The translations under genes and the position numbers were made by a program. This document shows positions 14,449-22,546 of a stretch of 40,766 nucleotides of DNA, piece after piece; position 1 is the stretch's first letter, and each line of letters opens with the position of its first letter. The stretch spans positions 264,087 through 304,852 of the forward strand of contig NZ_VDFC01000040.1 of assembly GCF_008369065.1 (NCBI RefSeq), read 5' to 3'. Origin of the DNA: Streptomyces apricus (GTDB lineage: Bacteria > Actinomycetota > Actinomycetes > Streptomycetales > Streptomycetaceae). The notes under the pieces are model-generated. The model made no database searches. It was given only the letters and a program-made list of their open reading frames with translations, and was not told where the DNA came from.

Positions 14449-17211
14449 CTGACTACTTTCCGAGACCTCGGGATCCTTCCCGAGACGGCCGAGGCCCTCG
14501 AAGCCGTCGGCATCACGAGTCCCTTCCCCATCCAGGAGATGACGCTCCCCGTCGCCCTCGCGGGCAACGACGTCATCGGCCAGGCCAAGACCGGCACCGG
14601 CAAGACGCTGGGCTTCGGCCTCCCCCTCCTCGAACGCGTCACCGTCCCCGCGGACGTCGAGGCGGGCCGGGCGCAGCCCGAGCAGCTCACCGACGCCCCG
14701 CAGGCCCTCGTCGTCGTCCCGACGCGCGAGCTGTGCACCCAGGTCACCAACGACCTGCTGACGGCGGGCAAGGTCCGCAACGTCCGCGTCCTCGCCATCT
14801 ACGGCGGCCGGGCGTACGAGCCGCAGGTCGAGGCCCTCAAGAAGGGCATCGACGTCGTCGTCGGCACCCCGGGCCGGCTGCTCGACCTCGCGGGCCAGAA
14901 GAAGCTCAACCTCAAGCACGTGCGCGCCCTCGTCCTCGACGAGGCCGACGAGATGCTCGACCTGGGCTTCCTGCCCGACGTCGAGAAGATCATGAACATG
15001 CTGCCGGTGCGCCGCCAGACGATGCTGTTCTCGGCCACCATGCCGGGCGCGGTCATCGGCCTCGCGCGCCGCTACATGTCGCAGCCCACGCACATCCGCG
15101 CCGCGGAGCCCGACGACGTCGGCGCGACGGTCGCGAACACCAAGCAGCACATCTACCGCGCGCACAACATGGACAAGCCGGAGATGGTCGCGCGGATACT
15201 GCAGGCCGACGGCCGCGGTCTCGCGATGGTCTTCTGCCGCACGAAGCGGACGGCGGCCGACCTCGCCGACCAGCTGCAGCAGCGCGGCTTCGCCTCCGGC
15301 GCGGTCCACGGCGACCTCGGCCAGGGCGCCCGCGAGCAGGCGCTGCGCGCGTTCCGCAACGGCAAGGTCGACGTGCTCGTCTGCACCGACGTGGCCGCGC
15401 GCGGCATCGACGTCGAGGGCGTCACGCACGTCATCAACTACCAGTCCCCCGAGGACGAGAAGACGTACCTGCACCGCATCGGCCGTACGGGCCGCGCGGG
15501 CGCCAAGGGCATCGCGATCACCCTCGTCGACTGGGACGACATCCCGCGCTGGCAGCTCATCAACAAGGCGCTGAACCTCGGCTTCAACGACCCGCCGGAG
15601 ACGTACTCCACGTCCCCGCACCTCTTCGAGGAGCTGAGCATCCCGGCGGGCACCAAGGGCGTGCTGCCGCGTTCCGAGCGCACCCGTGCCGGTCTGTCGG
15701 CCGAGGTCGTCGAGGACCTCGGCGAGACCGGCGGGCGGGGCGCCCGCGGTGGTGGCCGCGGTGGCCGTTCGGCGGCTCCGGCCGCCGACCGCGATCGTGA
15801 CCGCGACCGCGACCGTGACCGTGACCGTGAGCGGTCGGCGCGCACGCCGCGCCGCCGCCGTCGTACGCGCAACGGCACCGCGCTCGACGCCGCCGAGCCG
15901 CAGACCGCGGCGCAGGCGCCTGCGCAGGCCCCGTCCGAGAGCGCGGCGCCGGCTGCGGCCGCCGAGCCGCGCACCCCGCGCCGCCGTCGCCGTACGCGGG
16001 CCGGGGGCGCCTTCTCCGAGGAGGCCGCCACCGCGGTCGCCGCGTCCGAGGGCAGCGTCGTCGAGGCCCCCGTCGTCGAGGTCACCGCCCCCGCGCCCGT
16101 ACCGGCCACCGAGCCGGTGACGGACACGGAGGCCAGGCCGCGGCGCCGGCGCTCGCGCCGTTCCGCGGAGGCCGCGCAGCCCGTGGTGGTCGTCGTCGAG
16201 GAGGCCCCGTCGGCCGAACCGGCCGGGCCGAGCGAGGTGGCCGGGGCCGTCGAGGTCGCGGAAGCCGTCGTGACCAAGCCGCGCCGCCGCACCCGCAAGG
16301 CCGCACCGGCCGAGACCGCGGTGGACACCGCCGAGGGCACGGCCGTCGTGGTCCCTGAGGTCGCGCAGGTCCCGGAAGCCGTGGATGTCGTGGAGACCAA
16401 GCCGCGCCGCCGGACCCGCAAGACCGCGGTCGCCCCTGAGGTAGCCGAAGCCGTGGTGGACGCCGTCGTCGACCCGGTCGAGGCCGTCGAGGCCAAGCCC
16501 CGCCGCACCCGCAAGACCGCGGCCAAGGCCACGGATGCTGCCGAGGCGGTCCTGGACACCGCCGAGGCCGTCGAGGCGAAGCCGCGCCGCCGGACCCGCA
16601 AGGCAGCGGCCGCTCCCGAGGCCGCCGAGGTCACCGCGGTCGCCGAGGCCGGTATCCCGGCGCAGGCGACCGAGGAGCCCGAGGCCAAGCCGCGCCGCCG
16701 CACCCGCAAGACGGCCGAGACGGTTCCCGCCGCCGCGGTCGCCCCGGTGGAGGAGGCGTCTGCCGCGCAGGTCGCGCCGCGTCGCCGTACGCGCAAGGCC
16801 ACCGCGCCCGCGGAGACCGCGGTGGACACCGCCGAGGGCGCGACGGTCGAGGCGCCCTCGGACGCCGCTCCCGCCAAGCCGCGCCGCACCCGCAAGGTCG
16901 CGGCGCCGGCCGAGGGCGCGCAGAGCGCGGTGGACACGGCCGAGGGGACGGAGGCGAAGCCCCGCCGCCGTACCCGCAAGGTCGCGGTCGCCGAGGCCGG
17001 CATCCCGGCCCAGGCCGGCGAGGCCGCGGCGGACACCGCCGAGGCTCCGGCCAAGCCGCGCCGCACGCGCAAGACGGCCGCCAAGGCCACGACCGCGGAA
17101 GCGGCCGTGGACGCGGTGGCGGACGCGGGCGCCGCCGAGGCCGCCCCGAAGGCCGCGCCGCGCCGCCGTGCACGCAAGACGGCAGCGCCCGCCGAGCCCA
17201 CGGAGGGCTGA
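14449..17211 (+). CDS. DEAD-box RNA helicase (RhlE-like) with a long basic repeat tail
   Basis: 920 residues from CTG 14449 (read as Met). AGAAGAGG lies 7-8 nt upstream and the conserved domain begins TTFRDLGILPETAEALEAVG. No ATG, GTG or TTG is suitably placed nearby; earlier in-frame starts would add 40-77 unrelated residues. The core (1-400) has the Q motif PFPIQ, Walker A AKTGTGKT, DEAD at about 164-167, the SAT motif FSATMP, and HRIGRTGRAG at about 345. It unwinds RNA with ATP, probably in ribosome assembly or RNA decay. Residues ~430-920 are a low-complexity Ala/Pro/Glu tail with a DR repeat and 13 motifs like KPRRRTRK spaced 20-60 residues apart, likely an RNA-binding region. The family usually has a shorter tail. 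Confidence 0.93.
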   Translation: MTTFRDLGILPETAEALEAVGITSPFPIQEMTLPVALAGNDVIGQAKTGTGKTLGFGLPLLERVTVPADVEAGRAQPEQLTDAPQALVVVPTRELCTQVTNDLLTAGKVRNVRVLAIYGGRAYEPQVEALKKGIDVVVGTPGRLLDLAGQKKLNLKHVRALVLDEADEMLDLGFLPDVEKIMNMLPVRRQTMLFSATMPGAVIGLARRYMSQPTHIRAAEPDDVGATVANTKQHIYRAHNMDKPEMVARILQADGRGLAMVFCRTKRTAADLADQLQQRGFASGAVHGDLGQGAREQALRAFRNGKVDVLVCTDVAARGIDVEGVTHVINYQSPEDEKTYLHRIGRTGRAGAKGIAITLVDWDDIPRWQLINKALNLGFNDPPETYSTSPHLFEELSIPAGTKGVLPRSERTRAGLSAEVVEDLGETGGRGARGGGRGGRSAAPAADRDRDRDRDRDRDRERSARTPRRRRRTRNGTALDAAEPQTAAQAPAQAPSESAAPAAAAEPRTPRRRRRTRAGGAFSEEAATAVAASEGSVVEAPVVEVTAPAPVPATEPVTDTEARPRRRRSRRSAEAAQPVVVVVEEAPSAEPAGPSEVAGAVEVAEAVVTKPRRRTRKAAPAETAVDTAEGTAVVVPEVAQVPEAVDVVETKPRRRTRKTAVAPEVAEAVVDAVVDPVEAVEAKPRRTRKTAAKATDAAEAVLDTAEAVEAKPRRRTRKAAAAPEAAEVTAVAEAGIPAQATEEPEAKPRRRTRKTAETVPAAAVAPVEEASAAQVAPRRRTRKATAPAETAVDTAEGATVEAPSDAAPAKPRRTRKVAAPAEGAQSAVDTAEGTEAKPRRRTRKVAVAEAGIPAQAGEAAADTAEAPAKPRRTRKTAAKATTAEAAVDAVADAGAAEAAPKAAPRRRARKTAAPAEPTEG

Positions 17212-17216
17212 GTTCC

Positions 17217-17265
17217 GAACGCCGACGGCCCGGTCCCCCTGAGGGGGGCCGGGCCGTCGGCGTTC
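17217..17265 (+). terminator. Helicase terminator
   Basis: A long, near-perfect inverted repeat (GAACGCCGACGGCCCGG on the left, CCGGGCCGTCGGCGTTC on the right, with C-rich/G-rich inner arms). It begins 6 bp after the stop. Confidence 0.9.
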
Positions 17266-17280
17266 CCGACACAGCCCGAC

Positions 17281-17533
17281 ATGGCACGGCGTCGTCCGGG
17301 CCTACGCGGCCCGGACGACGCGGCCCAGCGCGACACGACCCGGTGCGGCCCGGTCCGGTCCGGTCCAGCACGGCACGGCACGGCGCAGTCCGGTCAGGCA
17401 CTCCGCCGCGGACCGGTCCCGCACAGTCCCCCGCGGCGCGGTCCCGCACGGTCCGGCGCAGCGCCGTCCGGCACAACCCGGCGGGACGCCGCCCGGTCTG
17501 CGGACCATCCGGCTCCCCGGATAGCCTCGTGCC
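17281..17533. other. GC-rich spacer of short tandem repeats
   Basis: Between the helicase terminator and the next gene lie runs such as CCGGTCCGGTCCGGTCC and GCACGGCACGGCACGGC. I see no convincing gene here. The last bases hold TAGCCT (17522-17527), a likely -10 for the hydrolase gene. Confidence 0.5.
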
Positions 17534-18415
17534 ATGAGCAGGCCCGCCACCTTCGTCCCGCCCTCCGGGGCCCGCGCGTACCGCCTCCGTACCGCGCGCG
17601 GGGAGTTCGCCGTCATCGACGCGGGCAGCGCCGTGAAGGGGACCGCGCTGCTGCTGCCCGGGTTCACCGGCAGCAAGGAGGACTTCATCTCGCTGCACGA
17701 ACCCCTGGCCGCGGCCGGCTACCGGACCGTCGCGGTGGACGGCCGGGGTCAGTACGAGACACCGGGTCCCCATGATGACGAAACGCCTTACACGCAGGGC
17801 GAGTTGGCGCAGGACGTGCTCGCGCAGCTCGGCGCGCTCGCCGACGGCCCCGAGGACCGCTTCCACCTCGTGGGCCATTCGTTCGGCGGCCAGGTCGCCC
17901 GGGCGGCCGTCCTGCGGGAACCGGCCCGCTTCCGTTCGCTCACCCTCGTCTCGTCCGGGCCCGCGGAGATCTCCGCCTCCCAGCAGCAGCGGGTCAAGCT
18001 GCTGCGGGACGCGCTCGCCGTGATGGACATGGCGCAGGTCTGGGAGGCGATCCGGGCGCTGGACGACCCGCCGGAGGACGCCGAGGGCGAGCTGGACGCC
18101 GGCCTGGACGACCTGGAGGTCCTGCGGCGGCGCTGGCTCGGCAACAGCCCGGCCCAGCTCACCGCGGCGGGCCGGCAGCTGTGCGAGGAGCCCGACCGCG
18201 TGCCCGACCTGGCGGCCCTGCGGCTGCCGGTGCACGTCCTGTCGGGCGAGAGCGACGACACCTGGCCGGTGCCGCTCCTCGACGACATGGCCGTACGCCT
18301 CGGAGCGCACCGCACGATCGTGCGCGGCGCCGAGCACTCGCCCAACACCGACCGCCCCGAGCGGACGGCCGAGGCGCTGGCCGCCTTCTGGGACCGGGTC
18401 GAGGCACAGGGCTGA
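17534..18415 (+). CDS. Alpha/beta hydrolase
   Basis: 293 residues, ATG 17534. Alpha/beta-hydrolase fold: LLPGFTGSKEDF near the oxyanion hole, nucleophile elbow GHSFGG (Ser), DGRGQYETPG earlier, acid region LSGESDDTWP, and a late His in GAEHSPNTD. The substrate is not inferable. No ribosome-binding site is seen; TAGCCT ends 6 nt before the ATG, so it is a candidate leaderless gene. It converges on the NYN gene with a 40-bp gap that contains a short direct repeat (GGCTGAGCGCG twice). Confidence 0.88.
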   Translation: MSRPATFVPPSGARAYRLRTARGEFAVIDAGSAVKGTALLLPGFTGSKEDFISLHEPLAAAGYRTVAVDGRGQYETPGPHDDETPYTQGELAQDVLAQLGALADGPEDRFHLVGHSFGGQVARAAVLREPARFRSLTLVSSGPAEISASQQQRVKLLRDALAVMDMAQVWEAIRALDDPPEDAEGELDAGLDDLEVLRRRWLGNSPAQLTAAGRQLCEEPDRVPDLAALRLPVHVLSGESDDTWPVPLLDDMAVRLGAHRTIVRGAEHSPNTDRPERTAEALAAFWDRVEAQG

Positions 18416-18455
18416 GCGCGAAAGGCCAGTGCGGCGCGGGGCTGAGCGCGGAAGG

Positions 18456-19370
18456 CTAGTACTGGCCCTGCAGGTGCTCCCAGAAGCCGTCCCGCAGGGC
18501 CCGCCGCAGATCGGCCTGGCCCCGCAGCGAGTACTGCAGCAGCCCCTCGGACTCCACGAGCAGCTCCTGGTCGACGGGGCCGGGCAGGTACGGGTGGCCG
18601 GGCAGCAGCTCGGCCAGTGACTCCCGCCCCCGCTCGGCCAGCCACTTCGCGGCGATCCGGGCGCCCACGAAGCGCACGTCCTCCCGGGCCGGCCTGGTCA
18701 CCGCCGACGTGTCGTACGGGGCGCCGACGCGCCGGACCACGTACGGCTTGAAGAACTCCAGGTCGAAGGTGCGCTGGCTGTCGACCTCCCAGAGCAGCGG
18801 CTCCGCCTGGTTGCGGCCCTCGGGCGCCTCGATCCCCCAGAGGTGGACCCGGGCCCCGTACCCCTGCGCCGCCTCGACCGCCGAGACGAGGTCCTCGTCG
18901 CCGCCGATGAGCGCCGCGTCGCTGATGGCGCGGTGCCGGGCCAGGGACTCCAGGTCGGAACGGATCAGGGAGTCGACGCCCTTCTGCTGGTTGTTGGCGT
19001 TGAGGTTGCCCAGCCGGACCTTGACGTCGGGCAGCTCGGCGATGGTCTGCTGCTCCGCGGTGTGGATGCGGCGCCGCGCCCCGTCGTACCAGTAGACGCG
19101 CAGCAGCCTGCTGTCCGCGAAGATCGTGCGCGCCCGGTCGATGAGCGCGTCGATGAGCCCTTCGGCGTCCAGCTCGAAGGCCCGGCGGTCCTCCGTCCCG
19201 GCGACGAGCCGGCCGGCGGCCGCGTAGAGGTAGCCCGCGTCGACGAAGATCGCGTGGGTCGACGGCGTCTTCGCCACCTCGGCGAGCATGCGCTGGAGCA
19301 GCTCGTTCGTGCGGTCGATGCGCGCACCGAGGGAGGCGAGGTCGTCGGTCTCCGCGAAGTCGTCATTCAT
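18456..19370 (-). CDS. NYN-domain (PIN-like) protein, putative RNase
   Basis: 304 residues from ATG 19370 (MNDDFAETDD, a start conserved in Streptomyces as I recall); an in-frame GTG at 19397 is an alternative. After a short coiled N-terminus (ARIDRTNELLQRMLAEV) comes the NYN domain. Its acidic active-site candidates are D in AIFVDAGYLYAAAG, D in KGVDSLIRSDL and DED in LIGGDEDLVSAV. NYN proteins are PIN-like nucleases acting on RNA; the target is unknown. The C-terminal ~100 residues form a separate helical region. It is divergent from the 50-aa gene. Confidence 0.85.
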   Translation of the reverse strand: MNDDFAETDDLASLGARIDRTNELLQRMLAEVAKTPSTHAIFVDAGYLYAAAGRLVAGTEDRRAFELDAEGLIDALIDRARTIFADSRLLRVYWYDGARRRIHTAEQQTIAELPDVKVRLGNLNANNQQKGVDSLIRSDLESLARHRAISDAALIGGDEDLVSAVEAAQGYGARVHLWGIEAPEGRNQAEPLLWEVDSQRTFDLEFFKPYVVRRVGAPYDTSAVTRPAREDVRFVGARIAAKWLAERGRESLAELLPGHPYLPGPVDQELLVESEGLLQYSLRGQADLRRALRDGFWEHLQGQY

Positions 19371-19466
19371 AGGGGTCCCATTGTCGCAGTACGTCACCGT
19401 GTGGACACGGCAGGTATGGATACTCGCAAGTAATTAGACGTTCGAAAGTTTTCTTTAGCGTAGGGA

Positions 19467-19483
19467 ATGTTCGTAACAAACAT
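19467..19483. promoter_or_regulatory. 17-bp palindrome, candidate operator
   Basis: ATGTTCGTAACAAACAT matches its own reverse complement at all but one symmetric base pair around the centre. It lies in an AT-rich island between divergent genes (NYN at 19370 and the 50-aa gene at 19579), as expected of a dimeric repressor site. Confidence 0.4.
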
Positions 19484-19578
19484 CCCGTTGACTCCTGTGG
19501 GAAGGCGGACGAAGACGCTCCGCCCCCGCCCACCAGTAGTTCTCCTCCAGGAGGATGACCAGACGAAGGGAGAAGCCC

Positions 19579-19731
19579 ATGCGCTTCGAAATCATGCGAC
19601 TCGACGACGTCGACGGCACGCCCGTGGACAGCACCGTCGTGGACGCCGCCTCCGTCAATCGGATCGTTCAGCAGGCCGCCGCCATCGGGCAGCGCCTCTG
19701 GATCCGCCCGGCCGACACCTCCGCCTCATAA
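19579..19731 (+). CDS. Conserved 50-aa protein, unknown function
   Basis: ATG 19579 to TAA 19729-19731, with AAGGGAGAAG just upstream. The protein starts MRFEIMRLDDVDGTPVDSTV and ends RLWIRPADTSAS. It is soluble, without Cys. A strong hairpin terminator 33 bp downstream marks it as a monocistronic unit. I recall close homologues in other streptomycetes but no function. The TAA stop is unusual here and may reflect high expression. Confidence 0.7.
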   Translation: MRFEIMRLDDVDGTPVDSTVVDAASVNRIVQQAAAIGQRLWIRPADTSAS

Positions 19732-19763
19732 CAGCGGCAGCAGTTCGTCCGACACTCTTCGGG

Positions 19764-19792
19764 ACCCCCGCCGGCACGATGCCGGCGGGGGT
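19764..19792 (+). terminator. Terminator between the 50-aa gene and marC
   Basis: Perfect 12-bp arms (ACCCCCGCCGGC / GCCGGCGGGGGT) with a 5-nt loop (ACGAT), between convergent genes, so it may serve both. Confidence 0.85.
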
Positions 19793-19859
19793 TCCGCGCT
19801 TTCCTTACCCGGTCCTCGGTCCCCGGCCCCCGGCCCCCGGGTTCCGCACCCGGCGTGCT

Positions 19860-20465
19860 TCAACCGCCCCGCACGACCTGGGTGACGCCGTTGATGATCT
19901 GCTGCACGGCGATCGCGGAGAGCATCATGCCCGCGAGCCGGGTCACCAGCACGACGCCGCCGTCCTTGATGACACGGATGATCAGCAGCGAGTACCGCAT
20001 CACGACCCAGAGCACGAGGTGGATGGCGAGGATCGCCGCCCACACCGACACCTGGTGCGCCACGCTGTCGGCCTTCTGCACGGCCAGGATGACGGAGACG
20101 ATCGCGCCGGGGCCGGCGAGCAGGGGCATGCCCAGCGGTACGAGGGCGACGTTGACGTCCTTCGTCTGCTTGGGCTCGTCCGTCTTGCCCGTGAGCAGGT
20201 CGAGCGCGATGAGCAGGAGCAGCAGACCGCCGGCGATCATCAGGGCCGGGACCGAGACGTGCAGGTAGTCCAGGATCCGGTGCCCGAGCAGTCCGAAGAC
20301 GGTGATGACGCCGCCGGCCACGCAGACGGCCTGGAAGGCCATCCGCCGCTGGACCTTGGCCGGGCGTCCGGAGGTCAGGGCGAGGAAGATCGGGGTGATC
20401 CCCGGGGGGTCCATGATGACGAAGAGCGTGAGGAAGAGGGAGCCGAAGACGGCGAGGTCGAACAT
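19860..20465 (-). CDS. MarC family integral membrane protein
   Basis: 201 residues, ATG 20465. Six or so hydrophobic helices: LAVFGSLFLTLFVIMDPPGI at the start (the MarC N-terminal motif with DPPG), VAGGVITVFGLLG, LMIAGGLLLLLIALDLL, LLAGPGAIVSVILAV, then two more to the end. A short polar loop (TGKTDEPKQTKD) separates the halves. Function is unresolved; MarC was once linked to multiple antibiotic resistance, but that was not upheld. It is preceded by the PHP gene on the same strand. Confidence 0.92.
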   Translation of the reverse strand: MFDLAVFGSLFLTLFVIMDPPGITPIFLALTSGRPAKVQRRMAFQAVCVAGGVITVFGLLGHRILDYLHVSVPALMIAGGLLLLLIALDLLTGKTDEPKQTKDVNVALVPLGMPLLAGPGAIVSVILAVQKADSVAHQVSVWAAILAIHLVLWVVMRYSLLIIRVIKDGGVVLVTRLAGMMLSAIAVQQIINGVTQVVRGG

Positions 20466-20530
20466 GAGCGGTTTGGCCTTGCGGGTGTTGAGGACGGGGG
20501 TGGGGGTCGTGAAGTGGCTGCGGGTGCGTC

Positions 20531-20585
20531 GTGGCTGGTCGCGCAGTTCCCCGCGCCCCTTGAAGGCGCCCTTCGGGCGCGCTTC
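20531..20585. repeat. Dispersed repeat, copy 2
   Basis: GTGGCTGGTCGCGCAGTTCC followed by CCGCGCCCCTTGAAG and a GCGCCC-TTC-GGGCGC hairpin. It lies between the PHP gene stop (20619) and the marC start (20465). This is the only copy between co-directional genes. Confidence 0.8.
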
Positions 20586-20618
20586 AGGGACGTCGCGTCC
20601 GGAGAGGCGGACCGAGCG

Positions 20619-21485
20619 TTACGCGGTCGGTGTGCCGCCCGCGCCCGGGACGGGGAACGCGCCCGTCGCCCGGCGGGTGATCTCGCCGTAGATCTCGGGG
20701 TCCGTGGTGTACTCGCCGAGCTCGCACGCCTTGCGGCTGCCGTGGTAGTCGCTGGAGCCGGTCGTCAGCAGGCCCAGCTCGGCGGCGAGGCCGCGCAGCC
20801 GGGCGCGGGTCGCCGCGTCGTGGTCCATGTGGTCGACCTCGATGCCGTCGAGACCGGCCGCGGCCAGCTCCGCGATCGCGGACTCCGGCACGGTCCTGCC
20901 CCGCTTGGCGGCGGCGGGGTGCGCGAAGACGGTCACCCCGCCCGCGGCCTTGACCAGCCGGATCACCTCGAAGGGGTCCGACTCGTGCTTCTGGACGTGC
21001 GCCCGGCCGCCGTCGGCGAGCCACTGGGTCGTGAACGCGTCCGAGACGGTCTCCACCACGCCCAGTTCGACCAGCGCGGTCGCGATGTGCGGCCGCCCGA
21101 CGGACCCGCCGGCCGCGATCCGCGCCACCTGCTCCCACGTGATGGGCACGCCCAGTTCCCGGAGGCTGCGGATCATCGCCTGGGCGCGCGGCACCCGGTC
21201 GTCGCGCACGAGCTCGCGCTCGCGCAACAGGTCCGGCTCCTCGGGGTCGAAGAGGTACGCCAGCATGTGCAGGCCCACGCCGTCCAGGCGGCAGGACAGC
21301 TCGGCGCCGGTCACGAGCGTCAGCCCGGCGGGCACGGCCGCGACGGCTTCGGCGTATCCGCGGGTGGTGTCGTGGTCCGTCAGCGCGGCGACGTCGAGAC
21401 CGGCCGCCGCGGCGTTGCGCACCAGCTCGGCCGGGGTGTCCGTACCGTCGGAGGCCCGGGAGTGGCAGTGCAGATCGATGCGCAC
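20619..21485 (-). CDS. PHP-domain metal-dependent phosphoesterase
   Basis: 288 residues from GTG 21485 (VRIDLHCHSRASDGTDTPAE), with GGAG about 7 nt upstream; the longer frame to 21572 is unlikely. PHP metal ligands are visible: HCH near residue 6, ALTDHDTTRGYAEA, E in GAELSC, H in VFAHPAAAKRG and SSDYHG near the end. Related proteins hydrolyse phosphoesters, such as 3'-5' pAp or short RNA ends (RNase AM/YciV group). The exact substrate is not settled. Confidence 0.9.
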   Translation of the reverse strand: MRIDLHCHSRASDGTDTPAELVRNAAAAGLDVAALTDHDTTRGYAEAVAAVPAGLTLVTGAELSCRLDGVGLHMLAYLFDPEEPDLLRERELVRDDRVPRAQAMIRSLRELGVPITWEQVARIAAGGSVGRPHIATALVELGVVETVSDAFTTQWLADGGRAHVQKHESDPFEVIRLVKAAGGVTVFAHPAAAKRGRTVPESAIAELAAAGLDGIEVDHMDHDAATRARLRGLAAELGLLTTGSSDYHGSRKACELGEYTTDPEIYGEITRRATGAFPVPGAGGTPTA

Positions 21486-21675
21486 GAGCGGACTCCAGAC
21501 ACGAGCGGGACGGTGGAACGGCGAGGCGGACGACGGAGCGGCGGAACCAGAAGAACGGGAGGAACCGCTCAAGGATAACGGGGCCGGGGACTGGTCCTGT
21601 CACACCCGCGGGGCGGGGGCACCCCCTACAACAGCCCCGAAGCGGCCCGTCCGCCCCTCCGGGGACCGGCGGAGC

Positions 21676-22317
21676 CTACGGTTCCAGGATGCGCGGCGAC
21701 AGCGCCCCGCACGGCAGCAGGTCCGACTCGGCGCCGGCGTCCCGCAGATCGGTCAGCACCAGGTCGTCGTACATCAGCAGCCCCGACTGCTCGGGCCACA
21801 CGACGGCCCACAGCCACAGTCCGCGGGCCTCGCCCGCGAAGACGGCCCGGTCGTCGGGCGCCCCGGGGACGTGCCACAGGGGCGTCGGCCGGCCCGCGGC
21901 CAGCACCTTCGCCTCGGCGGGCTTGTCGACGTCCATGTACGGTCCGGGGTCGAGCCCCTCGATGCCCGCGTACCGCGCGCCCAGGCCCACGCCCAGCTCC
22001 TCGGCGACCAGCATCAGCTCGCCCATGCCGCCCAGCGGCCCGGGTCCGGTGCAGGCCACCGCCGTGGCGCGACCGCCGCTGCGGTCGTCACCGGCGAACG
22101 CCGCGCCCGTGAAGAGCCAGCCGACCGGCAGCGGCCAGGGCATCCACACCGGCACGCGGGCCCGGTGCACGACCACGTCGAGGGCTTCGACGCTGGGTGG
22201 GAGCACGGGCTGCAGCGGGTGCACGACGCCGTGCACATCGCACTGCCAGGAGTCGGCAAAGAGGCCGGGAGCCCTGACCCGGCCACCACACTTCGGGCAA
22301 CTGGGTTCGCCCCTCAT
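21676..22317 (-). CDS. DUF6758 family protein with N-terminal zinc-ribbon motif
   Basis: 213 residues from ATG 22317 (MRGEPSCPKCGGRVRAPGLF). A TTG at 22326, closer to a GGGGAGG, is an alternative start. CPKC and a later CDVH form a likely zinc ribbon. The rest is hydrophobic-rich but not clearly membrane-spanning (PVWMPWPLPVGWLFTGAAF). The family is widespread in Streptomyces; function is unknown. It is divergent from the MFS gene and lies upstream of the PHP gene on the same strand, 190 bp away. Confidence 0.78.
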   Translation of the reverse strand: MRGEPSCPKCGGRVRAPGLFADSWQCDVHGVVHPLQPVLPPSVEALDVVVHRARVPVWMPWPLPVGWLFTGAAFAGDDRSGGRATAVACTGPGPLGGMGELMLVAEELGVGLGARYAGIEGLDPGPYMDVDKPAEAKVLAAGRPTPLWHVPGAPDDRAVFAGEARGLWLWAVVWPEQSGLLMYDDLVLTDLRDAGAESDLLPCGALSPRILEP

Positions 22318-22448
22318 AAGGCACAACGGTCCTCCCCGTACTTCGCCGCGTCAAGGACGATCACCCGTCCGGCGCCGCCCGTCACCTCTTCGCCACGGCC
22401 CCTCACCCCTCTTCGTCACAGCCCTCACCACGGAAAACTAGATGTAGC

Positions 22449-22487
22449 TTGCATTCATTAGCCGATCTAACTTATTATATGTATAAG
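22449..22487 (+). promoter_or_regulatory. MFS promoter with operator-like palindrome
   Basis: TTGCAT (22449-22454), 18-nt spacer, TATTAT (22473-22478, 5 of 6 to consensus). The -10 is inside CTTAT-N7-ATAAG (22471-22487), an inverted repeat of a size and AT-richness usual for MarR-type repressors. The stretch 22434-22490 is a striking AT island in this genome. No regulator gene is adjacent. Confidence 0.55.
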
Positions 22488-22546
22488 CCAACCATCTACG
22501 GCCGTCCCTCCACGGCCGCCTTCACGAGCAGCACGAAGGAGCAGGC

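Noticed and set aside
15783..15835. GACCGC/GATCGTGACCGC run suggestive of a CRISPR-like or satellite array
   Set aside because: It is a codon-level Asp-Arg repeat inside the helicase tail, with no unique spacers.
15438..17381. 647-residue minus-strand frame opposite the helicase tail
   Set aside because: It mirrors the KPRRRTRK repeats as Ala/Val/Arg-rich sequence and has no start signal or domain; a shadow frame.
19495..19530. TTGACT near 19488 as a -35 for the 50-aa gene
   Set aside because: No acceptable -10 at 16-18 nt spacing; the promoter is left unassigned.
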